Assembly: GCA_035513655.1 (NCBI GenBank)
Contig: DATKBV010000544.1
Coordinates: 1-64,000 of the forward strand
Direction: 5' to 3'
DNA: 64,000 nucleotides
DNA from: GCA-2726245 sp035513655
GTDB taxonomy: Bacteria; Planctomycetota; Planctomycetia; Pirellulales; Pirellulaceae
Shown here: piece by piece, positions 36,025-44,063 of the stretch
How positions within the stretch are numbered: the first letter of the stretch is position 1
Layout: each line of letters opens with the position of its first letter
Notes under the pieces: generated by a model
Told to the model about the DNA's origin: nothing
Databases searched by the model: none
The model's input: only the letters and a program-made list of their open reading frames with translations
Translations under genes and position numbers: made by a program

Positions 36025-38652
36025 GTGGCCCAGGTCACCGAAATCCCGCCTCGTGAGGAAGAGCGCTCGCCGCGCCAGGAGCAAACAGCGGGCAGCCACC
36101 CAAGCCCGCCGCGCACGATGGGCTTTGTCTTGTCGCTGCTGACGTTTGGGTTCGCCCGCCGTCTGACGCCGCGAACCAAACGTTGGATCGCGCGCGCGAC
36201 CGTGATGCTGTGCGTGTTGTTCTGCGTCGCGGCGTTAGGGTTGTGGTACACCGGGCATCGGATGAATATCGCCGATGCCCAGCATGCCGCGTTTCGCGAC
36301 TGCGGGACGCAAATCAAGAGTTTCCTCAGCGCCTACGCGGCTGCTCTCGAACACGCGGTGAGCAAGCGAGATGTTGTAGGGTTGCGCGACTTCTACAGCC
36401 ACGATTATCGCTCCCAGGACCGCGGGAAATGGTCTTTCCAGCAACCGGAGCAACTTGGGGGCGCGACGCTCGCCCGTCTCTTGCCGCAGGAAGCCGGATG
36501 GTCCGATCGTGACGTGGTGCTGGCCAATTGGGCGGAGTATCTAGACGGGATCGAACAGATCGAACACGTACAGTGCAAAATCAACTTGATGGAGGAAGTC
36601 GAGCCCGAGGTCAGGGTTGTCGTGAACGTGAAATACGTTTTGGACGGGCTGGACCGCGATGGGCAACTGTTTCAAGACCGCTTCTTCCTCCGCTGGCACG
36701 TCGAGCGGAACTCCGCGGCGTCGACGCCACTTGAGTGGACGATCGTTGAGGACGAGTTGATTGAGGGTGTGCGTGTTGCAGGGCGCGGCGATTCCTTTGC
36801 GCGACTTGATCCGACAAGCATCGGAGTCGATTACGTTCATGCTCGTGATCCGAAGTTAAACAAGAACGATCCGAATGTCCATTTGAAGTTTGCCGTGATC
36901 GAACATGCATTCGGCGGCGTGTCTGCCGTGGACTACGACGACGACGGCCGCACCGACCTGTTTTTCGCGGACGGTGTTCGTTCACGATTGTACCGGAACG
37001 TCACGCCAAAAGGTTCGACCACCGTTTCGTTCGCGGACGTCACCAACGAGGCGGGGCTCGGCGTGATTGACCAAGCGCATACGGCGTTGTTCGCGGACGT
37101 GGACAACGACGGCGACAAGGATCTGATCGTTACGCGTTACCTGGCGGCGGGCGGTTGCAAGATGTATCGCAACGACGGCACCGGTCATTTCACGGATTGT
37201 TCGGCCGAGATGGGGCTCGACATCGTTCGCCCCTGTGTTTCCGCCTGTCTCCTGGACTACAACCTCGACGGGTATCTTGACATTTACATCGGCGTGAACG
37301 GGAATCCGTTTGTCGATGCGCCGGATATCCCGTTCTATGCTGTAAACGGTCAGCCGAACATCCTGTTGAAGAACGTAGCAGGCAAGCGGTTCGTCGACGT
37401 CACGGAGGAAAGTGGTACTGGAAACGTCGGCTGGACGCTGGCGGTGACCGCTGGCGATTACAACAACGACGGGCTGCCCGACATCGCTGTCGCCAATGAC
37501 TTTGGCAGGAAAGTGCTGTTTCGCAACGAAGGCAACGGGAAGTTTACCGACTGTACGAAGGCGGCGGGCGTGCTCGATTTCTCCGGCGGCATGGGAGTGG
37601 CGTTTGCCGATCTGAACGGCGACGATTTTCCCGATCTGATCACGAGCAACATCGAATCGGGACAACGTTGGTTCGGCGAAGAAATCACGCTCTGGCAATA
37701 CATGCGGAATATCTCGCGCTCCAGGTGGATTTTCAATGACCTGCCCGAGTACAGCGAATTGTACGGGCTGCTGGGAGACGATTGGCGCAATCTCGGGCTG
37801 CAAATCGGCCGCGGCAACTCCGTATTCGCCAACAACACAAATGGCACGTTTGAAGAGTGGGAAGATAGCAACGCCAAGCGTGCGGGCTGGGCATGGAGTT
37901 GCAACGCCTTCGACTTCGATAACGACACCGACCTGGATATCTACGTCGCGAACGGTTGGATCAGCGGACCGAATCCGTCCGCGCCCGACTTGTGATTTCC
38001 GTTCCTAAACGGAGCCGTGAGTTCCGTGGATCGCTTCAAGAGAGGCGCTTTCTTTAGCAAAGAGTTCGTCGCCGGAACAACCACGGGGACGACGAATTGG
38101 AACGGCTTCGAGCATAATCTGTTGTTTGAACGAGTCGGGAACAAGAAATTCGCGGACGTGGCACGGCCAACGGGTTGCGACGCCATCGAAGACTCGCGCG
38201 GTGTGGCGATCGCCGACCTCAACGGTGATGGATTGCTGGACATTGTCATTAACAACAACAACGCCGCGCCGGCAATCTACTTGAATCGGGTTGTGGATGC
38301 GGGAAACTGGGTGCAGATGAAACTGCTTGCCGGCCCCGCCTGCAACCGAGATGCGATTGGAACTCGCGTTCAGCTACGAATCAGCAAGGACGGCCAGTCG
38401 CAGACGCTAACACGCTGGGTCGAAGCGGGAACCGGCTATGCCGCGCAATCCGACATGCGTGTTCATTTCGGACTCGGCGACGCGCAGGGCATTGAGTCGG
38501 TCAGTGTTCGCTGGCCCGATGGCACCGAGCAGAAGTTCGAGGGCGGTACTCTTGCCGTCACGATGAACGGCAACTGGGAGATCGAGCAAGGTTCCGGAAT
38601 TATCGCGCAGCCGCAAGTAACAGAAGTCGCTAGCCGTTTCCAAGGAGAATGA
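36025..38652 (+). CDS. FG-GAP/ASPIC-UnbV membrane-anchored protein A, in-frame TGA, candidate selenoprotein
   Basis: The frame is open from the GTG at 36025 (GGAG upstream) to 38652 except for one TGA at 37993-37995 (codon 657). Domains: a membrane anchor at about 53-75, an NTF2-like region at about 85-250, FG-GAP repeats with Ca-binding D-x-D-x-D-G loops (DYDDDGRTDL, DVDNDGDKDL, DYNNDGLPDI), and after the TGA another repeat and a C-terminal ASPIC/UnbV domain (NRDAIGTRV, VHFGLGD, VSVRWPDG). Read through, it is 875 residues and has the full family architecture. The TGA follows A-P-D-L; family members as I recall them have D-L-C-S-x-F-W-R there, so Cys is expected. The paralog at 44064 has TGA at the same place. 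Protein A probably acts outside the cytoplasm. The alternative is two separate proteins, the second from GTG at 38017. Confidence 0.8.
38009..38027 (+). promoter_or_regulatory. Candidate bacterial SECIS after the first UnbV TGA
   Basis: ACGGAGC (38009-38015) pairs with GTTCCGT (38021-38027) as seven pairs including one G-U, leaving the loop CGTGA with G at its second position. The loop starts 20 nt after the TGA at 37993-37995, the same distance as in the paralog. A competing hairpin (37998-38013, loop CCTA) lies only 2 nt after the TGA. This candidate is weaker than the other two. Confidence 0.5.
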
Positions 38653-38656
38653 AAAA

Positions 38657-39895
38657 ATGCAAAGGCGGCGCGTCGTGGTAACTGGGACGGGTGTCATCTC
38701 CGTGTTAGGCGATTCGCGACAGGCGTTGCACGATGCGCTGTGCAATGGTTCGAGCGGCATCCGACCCGTTGAGCAATTCGCCGATCCGATTCTCGACAAT
38801 CCGCTAGTCGCTGAACTCACGTCATTCGATCCGGCAAACTATCTCGGTCAGCGAAACTTCCGCCCGCTCGACCGCACGTCACGGCTGCTGGCTTCGACCG
38901 CTCAACTCGCGCTTGATGATAGCGGCTGGACGTTGGAGATGCGCGAGAAGTCTCCTGTAGGACTCGTTGCCGGTACAACCTTCTGCAGCGTCCACACGAT
39001 CTCGCAATTCGACCGCCGCGCGCTCGTCGAAGGCCCTTCTTGTGCGAGCCCTCTCGATTTTGCGAACACGGTGATTAACGCCGCGGCCGGCCAGACGGCC
39101 ATCTGGCACAAGCTAGAAGGTGTGAACTCGACGATCTCGACGGGCATCACTTCGGGTATCGAAGCGATCGCGTACGCGGCCAGCTTGATCGGCGCAGGCC
39201 ATGAGCGCGCTGTCCTCGCGGGAGGCGTCGAGGAACTCTGCATCGAATCGCTGCTGGGCTTCCAGCGCGCGGGATTGCTTGCCAAGGTGAACGGAAGTGG
39301 CGCGGAGCCGCCCGTGCCGTTCGACTCACGAGCTAACGGATTCGCGCTCGGCGAGGGTGCGGCCTTGCTGATGTTGGAAGACTTCGACGCTGCACAATCG
39401 CGGGGTGCAACCACTTTGGCCGAAGTCAAAGGTTACGCTTCGAGTTTCGATTGTTCTATCGGAGAACGCCAAACCACTTGCGAACGACGTGCCGCGACCA
39501 TCGCACGCAGCATCCGTGCCGCTATTGCAGCCGCGACGGCTACTTGTTCGATCGATGCCGTGAGCGTCTCGGCCAACGGCAACCGGTTCTTCGATCGTAG
39601 CGAAGCATTGGGCATCGAACGGGCCTTCAACGGGCAGTCTCGATCATTGCCGGTGACCGCGCAAAAATCGATGCTCGGTGAAAGTCTCGGCGCTTCGGCG
39701 GCCATTCAAGGGGTCGACATGATCGAGACGCTTCGCGATGGGCGTTTGGCTGGCGTGCGTGGGTTCCAGCTTCCGGATGACTCGTTTCCGTTGCGCGGCG
39801 TCTCGGCCGAGTGTCGAACGACGCGGCCACGAAACTGTCTGATCAATTCCGTCGGTCTCGATGGACATTGCTGTTCGCTCATCTTGGGCCTCTAG
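38657..39895 (+). CDS. Ketosynthase-like chain-length-factor (KS-beta) homolog
   Basis: 412 residues with the FabF/KAS fold: R-R-V-V-V-T-G-T-G-V-I-S-V-L-G at the start and N-G-F-A-L-G-E-G-A near 230. The active-site Cys is replaced by Ile164 (S-T-G-I-T-S-G where the catalytic partner has A-A-C-A-A-G). The first His motif H-G-T-G-T is N-G-N-R-F, and the second His is Glu (Q-K-S-M-L-G-E), with the Lys kept. This is the pattern of the non-condensing partner in type II polyketide synthases. AAGGAG lies 10 nt upstream of the ATG. Its likely partner is the intact ketosynthase at 42718. Confidence 0.85.
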   Translation: MQRRRVVVTGTGVISVLGDSRQALHDALCNGSSGIRPVEQFADPILDNPLVAELTSFDPANYLGQRNFRPLDRTSRLLASTAQLALDDSGWTLEMREKSPVGLVAGTTFCSVHTISQFDRRALVEGPSCASPLDFANTVINAAAGQTAIWHKLEGVNSTISTGITSGIEAIAYAASLIGAGHERAVLAGGVEELCIESLLGFQRAGLLAKVNGSGAEPPVPFDSRANGFALGEGAALLMLEDFDAAQSRGATTLAEVKGYASSFDCSIGERQTTCERRAATIARSIRAAIAAATATCSIDAVSVSANGNRFFDRSEALGIERAFNGQSRSLPVTAQKSMLGESLGASAAIQGVDMIETLRDGRLAGVRGFQLPDDSFPLRGVSAECRTTRPRNCLINSVGLDGHCCSLILGL

Positions 39896-40038
39896 ACCCG
39901 GTCTCTCTGTAGATCCGATCTAGTGCTCGACTAGTACCGCGGCTTGCCAAATCAGAGAAGAAGGATTCATTTCGGTGGTTCAGCTCGAAGGTCACACTGA
40001 CACAAGTAATAACACCTAATTCGAGTTGGAGACGACTC

Positions 40039-40476
40039 ATGAAGGAATTCAGCAAGAGCGTCGCGAGCGCCGGCATCGCCGGGATGTTGTTCGGCGCGCG
40101 TCAGGTCGCAAATGTCATCACGCAGCCGCCCCGGAACGGCGAGTCGGACAAGGCGACGGAAGCATTCAACGCAATCGCGCAAGCGGCGGCGGACCAGTGT
40201 GGCGACTCGCTCCGCGAAACCTTTCACGCGCTCGACCGCATCCAGCGAGAAGCCTTCGACACCGGCTTCCGCTTCGTATCGCTCGACGCGTTCAATTCGT
40301 ACGGCGCGACCGATTCGCTGTCGGGATTTGCCAAGCAAACCAGCGAACAGTTCACCAAGTGGATGGGTGGCCGCAGATGCGGTTGCGGCAGTGCCGACTG
40401 TACCGGGGGATGTGGTGAATGCGAGCAGCCGGAACCAGATCCCGCCAGTCCCTGGAGTTCGTCCCAGCGGCGCTAA
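40039..40476 (+). CDS. Stand-alone phasin-like tag protein with Cys-rich tail
   Basis: 145 residues. Residues 1-80 carry the shared tag (KSVASAGIAGMLFGARQVAN, then SLRETFHALDRIQREAFDTG), closely matching the proteins starting at 32412, 31873 and 25621. The C-terminus has a Cys cluster, C-G-C-G-S-A-D-C-T-G-G-C-G-E-C, which could bind metal or form disulfides. It sits inside the plus-strand operon between the chain-length-factor-like gene and the thioredoxin gene. This places the tag family in both halves of the cluster. Confidence 0.75.
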   Translation: MKEFSKSVASAGIAGMLFGARQVANVITQPPRNGESDKATEAFNAIAQAAADQCGDSLRETFHALDRIQREAFDTGFRFVSLDAFNSYGATDSLSGFAKQTSEQFTKWMGGRRCGCGSADCTGGCGECEQPEPDPASPWSSSQRR

Positions 40477-40565
40477 CGTAACGCACGTAGAACAAAGTAG
40501 CCCCGGCACTCCGTGACGGGACGCGCAACGCACGCAGTGATTTGTCTCAGTTGAGGAGGATAACG

Positions 40566-41075
40566 ATGAGATTTGTCGTGCTAATAATGGTTGCTGTCGT
40601 GCTCTGTCTCGCAGGTTGCGGTTCCGAGCCGTTCGTGCCGGTGGATCTTGGAGCCGCGGCACCTAAGTTCAAGCTGGACAGTATTACCGCCAAAACGGTG
40701 ATCACCAGCGATTCACTGAAGGGCGACATTGTCGTGCTGAACTTCTGGAGTACTTCCTGCGTGAATTGTCTCCAAGAAATCGAGGAGCTGAAACTGATTC
40801 ATGAATCCGGCCGGGCTACGGTCGTTGGCATCGTACTCGACGACGACCCACAGCGCGTTCAGAGCCTCGTCGACAAAAAGGGAATCAAGTACCAGGTGCT
40901 GCAAGGGGATCAGGAAATCTTCGAGCGATTCGACGGCTTTAGTATCCCGTACACACTCGTTCTCGACCGTGCGCAGACGGTTCGCGAAAAGTTCTACGGT
41001 CCGATGACCCAAACGCAATTCGAGGATGTGCTTACAAAGATCCAGGGCTCCCAGCAAGTCGCCATGCGCGAGTGA
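40566..41075 (+). CDS. TlpA/ResA-like thioredoxin-fold lipoprotein
   Basis: About 169 residues from the ATG at 40566, which follows a strong GAGGAGG. A lipoprotein signal ends L-C-L-A-G-C, so it should be lipid-anchored on the outer face of the cytoplasmic membrane. The thioredoxin fold follows, with N-F-W-S-T-S-C-V-N-C (CxxC active site) and the cis-Pro motif S-I-P-Y-T. Such proteins reduce extracytoplasmic disulfides. The neighbouring UnbV proteins are also membrane-anchored and may hold a redox-active Cys or Sec, so this could be their reductant (inference). Confidence 0.9.
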   Translation: MRFVVLIMVAVVLCLAGCGSEPFVPVDLGAAAPKFKLDSITAKTVITSDSLKGDIVVLNFWSTSCVNCLQEIEELKLIHESGRATVVGIVLDDDPQRVQSLVDKKGIKYQVLQGDQEIFERFDGFSIPYTLVLDRAQTVREKFYGPMTQTQFEDVLTKIQGSQQVAMRE

Positions 41076-41132
41076 CCATCCCCGTGAAACGAGTTAACCC
41101 GTGAAGCAAATCAAATCGTCGAGATCGTCAAT

Positions 41133-42704
41133 GTGACACGTCCTTTCTCTGGCATTAGCCACAATCGCGGTCCCGAGCCATCGTATGATGCCGTTGTGAT
41201 CGGTGCCGGCATCGGCGGTTTGGTCTGTGCGAACCTCCTCGCTCGCGCGGGACTGAAAGTGCTGTTGACCGAACAGCATTACATGGTCGGCGGATATTGC
41301 AGCACCTTCCGGCGGCAGGGGTTTGTCTTCGACGCGGCCAGTCACTTTTATCCGCTGTTGGGAAATCGAGACAGCATCACGGGGCGGCTGTTGCAAGATT
41401 TGGGAATCGCGACGGAATGGGTAAAGATGGACCCGGTGGATCAATTCCACTTCCCGGACGGAACGGACTTTTCAGTCAGCGCCGACTACGACACCTATAT
41501 CGCCGGCCTGAAACGCTTGTTTCCCGTCGAGAGCGCATCGATCAACCAGTTCTTCCGGCTCGTCCGTCGAGTCTACTTGCTGGGTTTGTTGCACTACTTT
41601 CAAGAGTGCGAAACCAATCGGCTGGCTGGCTATCTGAAGATGACCGTCCGAGATGCATTGAATCAATTCTTCACATCCGAGAAACTCAAACTGCTGCTGA
41701 CCGCTGATTGTCCACACTGGGGTTCGCCGCCCTGTCGCACGTCTTTCGTGTTCGACTCGATGTTGCGTCTGTCTTACTTCGAAGGCAACTACTATCCGGT
41801 CGGTGGTTCTCAACAGTTCGCCGACGAGTTGGCGAGCCGATTCGAGAGTTGCGGCGGACACATCCTGACCAAGTCGCTCGTGCGTCGAATCGTCGTTCGG
41901 AATCGGCAAGTCACCGGTATCGAAATCGAGACAGGTCCTCGACGGTCGCGTTATGTTGCCAAGGTGCAAGCCGGCGCGGTGGTTTCGAACGCCGACATGC
42001 GGCAAACCATCTTCGGGATGGTCGGCGAAGAGTCGTTCCCCGCGGATTACATTTCGCGAGTTCGCCGCCTCCGCCCGTCGTTTCCGTGCTTCCTTTCGCA
42101 TATTGGTGTTAAGGGCATCCCGACGGATCTCCTGTGGCGCATCCACGGTTATTACTGGAACGGTTGGGATAGCGATCGCGTGGGAACGAACGAATTCCAG
42201 TTCAAGATCTTTGTGCCCACGCTGTACGAACCTCAGATGGCTCCCGCCGGATGCCACGTCATCGTCGTGCAGAAGGTCACCGACATCGACTACGCGGCTG
42301 TCGCGGATTGGCCATCGCATAAGAAGGCGATCGAGGACTTTGTTTTCAAACGGCTGCACGAATTGATACCGGGCTTCCGTGACAAAATCGTTGTTTGTCA
42401 GAGCGCCTCGGCGCAAACCTCGCACAGATTCACTTTGAACTACCACGGAGCGATGCTTGGCTGGGAGATGTCGCCCGATCAACTCGGTCAACACAGGCCC
42501 GATATCCAGAGCCCAATCTCGCGATTGTTATTCGCCGGTCAGTGGACGCGGCCTGGTGGCGGAATTACGCCGGTCATCGTGTCCGCCAAGCATGTCGCGG
42601 AGCGGGTAATCGGAAGCAGTGCGAGCATGGCGGCCCACCTTCCGGCCGGCGTGTGGACCGCGCAGGACCATCGTGCCGCTCCATTGGTCACGTCACCGAA
42701 CTAA
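41133..42704 (+). CDS. CrtI/CrtISO-type FAD-dependent desaturase or isomerase
   Basis: 523 residues with the phytoene-desaturase-family plan. The N-terminus has DAVVIGAGIGGLVCANLLAR, then TEQHYMVGGYCSTF and F-D-A-A-S-H. The C-terminus has LLFAGQWTRPGGGITPVI, the conserved FAD-contact region. Members desaturate or isomerise carotenoids and other polyunsaturated chains. The start is a GTG at 41133 with a weak ribosome binding site. It is flanked by polyketide synthase genes and not by phytoene synthase or other carotenoid genes, so a polyene made by the cluster is a reasonable substrate (inference). Confidence 0.87.
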   Translation: MTRPFSGISHNRGPEPSYDAVVIGAGIGGLVCANLLARAGLKVLLTEQHYMVGGYCSTFRRQGFVFDAASHFYPLLGNRDSITGRLLQDLGIATEWVKMDPVDQFHFPDGTDFSVSADYDTYIAGLKRLFPVESASINQFFRLVRRVYLLGLLHYFQECETNRLAGYLKMTVRDALNQFFTSEKLKLLLTADCPHWGSPPCRTSFVFDSMLRLSYFEGNYYPVGGSQQFADELASRFESCGGHILTKSLVRRIVVRNRQVTGIEIETGPRRSRYVAKVQAGAVVSNADMRQTIFGMVGEESFPADYISRVRRLRPSFPCFLSHIGVKGIPTDLLWRIHGYYWNGWDSDRVGTNEFQFKIFVPTLYEPQMAPAGCHVIVVQKVTDIDYAAVADWPSHKKAIEDFVFKRLHELIPGFRDKIVVCQSASAQTSHRFTLNYHGAMLGWEMSPDQLGQHRPDIQSPISRLLFAGQWTRPGGGITPVIVSAKHVAERVIGSSASMAAHLPAGVWTAQDHRAAPLVTSPN

Positions 42705-42717
42705 AGGAGTCAGAATC

Positions 42718-43935
42718 ATGCGTCGTGTGGTTGTTACCGGCATCGGCGTGCTAACGCCGATTGGAATTGGTCGCGAGCGGTTTTGGGACCAGATTCTCGA
42801 ATGTGCCAGCGGCATTGGCGAAGTCAACTCGTTCGATACGGCGAATTACAAAGTGCATCGCGGCGGGGAGCTACGAGGTTTCCACGCTGGCGAGCATGTG
42901 CTCCAACAGAATCCGAACGACATGGGACGCACGTCACAGATGGCGGTGGCCGCCGCGCGATTAGCCCTGCAAGATGCCGATTTGAACGCCGCCGCGCAAG
43001 AGTCGGACCGCACGGGCGTTTGCATGGGGACGACATCCGGCGAAGGGCCCGTCGTGGAATGTTTTGACGACTGCCTCGTGGCGGGCCGCCCGGAGAACAT
43101 CGACTCTCGCTTCGTCAACACGTACCCTTGCCATACAATCGCCGCGCATATCGCGCGCGAGTTTGGGTTCGGCGGTGTGAACATGGTGATTCCCGCGGCA
43201 TGCGCGGCTGGCAACTATGCGATCGCCCACGCCTACGACATGCTTCGCACGGAGCGAGCGGACGTCATGCTGGCCGGCGGCGCGGACGCCTTCTCGCGAA
43301 TCACTTACACGGGGTTTGCACGGCTCGGCGCGATATCGCCGGACCTTTGCCGTCCCTTCGACAGGAACCGGCGGGGGATGATTCCCGGCGAGGGCGCGTC
43401 CGTGCTTGTGTTGGAACCGCTCGACGCGGCGATCAAGCGACGCGCTCCTATCTATGCCGAAGTCGCGGGCTATGGTCTTTCGTGCGACGCCCACCACATG
43501 ACGGCCGCTCATCCCGAAGGCGAAGGCGCGGCCAGGGCCATGACTCAGGCGCTGCGATCGAGCCGGCTGAACTACGACGACGTGAGCTACATTTCGGCAC
43601 ACGGCACGGGGACCAAACTCAGCGACAGAATCGAGACGAAAGCAGTCAAGCGGGTGTTCAACGGAGCTGCGTATAAGATACCGATGAGTTCAATCAAAAG
43701 CATGATCGGGCACACCATGGGCGCGGCCTCCGCCATCGAAGCGGCTGTCTGTGCCCTCGCCATTGACCAGGATCGCGTCCCGCCAACGGCAAATTGGGAA
43801 ACACGCGATCCCGAATGTGACCTGGACTATGTCACAACAGGTGCCCGGGAGCAAGTCATTACGGTTGCCATGTCGAATGCGTACGCGTTTGGCGGCAACA
43901 ACGCATCGCTCGTGCTGCGTAAGTGCGTCGCCTGA
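42718..43935 (+). CDS. Beta-ketoacyl synthase, catalytic (KS-alpha/FabF type)
   Basis: 405 residues from the ATG at 42718 (AAAGGAG upstream). The catalytic residues are all present: Cys162 in A-A-C-A-A-G, His295 in S-A-H-G-T-G-T, and Lys327 and His332 in I-K-S-M-I-G-H-T-M-G. It opens RRVVVTGIGVLTPIGIG. It would condense malonyl-type extenders onto the carrier protein encoded at 35723, paired with the Cys-less homolog at 38657. Separation of the two ketosynthase genes by three others is unusual for type II polyketide synthases, where they are normally adjacent. Confidence 0.93.
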   Translation: MRRVVVTGIGVLTPIGIGRERFWDQILECASGIGEVNSFDTANYKVHRGGELRGFHAGEHVLQQNPNDMGRTSQMAVAAARLALQDADLNAAAQESDRTGVCMGTTSGEGPVVECFDDCLVAGRPENIDSRFVNTYPCHTIAAHIAREFGFGGVNMVIPAACAAGNYAIAHAYDMLRTERADVMLAGGADAFSRITYTGFARLGAISPDLCRPFDRNRRGMIPGEGASVLVLEPLDAAIKRRAPIYAEVAGYGLSCDAHHMTAAHPEGEGAARAMTQALRSSRLNYDDVSYISAHGTGTKLSDRIETKAVKRVFNGAAYKIPMSSIKSMIGHTMGAASAIEAAVCALAIDQDRVPPTANWETRDPECDLDYVTTGAREQVITVAMSNAYAFGGNNASLVLRKCVA

Positions 43936-44063
43936 CGAAGCCAGCCGAACTGGCGCGGAACCGCTCGACCCGGACTCAATTGAATCTTGTGATGCATTGG
44001 TTTGGCTTGCACCATCGGCGATCCTGATGTGGTCTCTACATTCCCTGCTAACGGAGAGCGCCG

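Noticed and set aside
37998..38013. Hairpin TCCGTT-CCTA-AACGGA as the SECIS of the first UnbV gene
   Set aside because: It starts 2 nt after the TGA and its loop has no G. The overlapping hairpin at 38009-38027 fits bacterial spacing and loop rules better.
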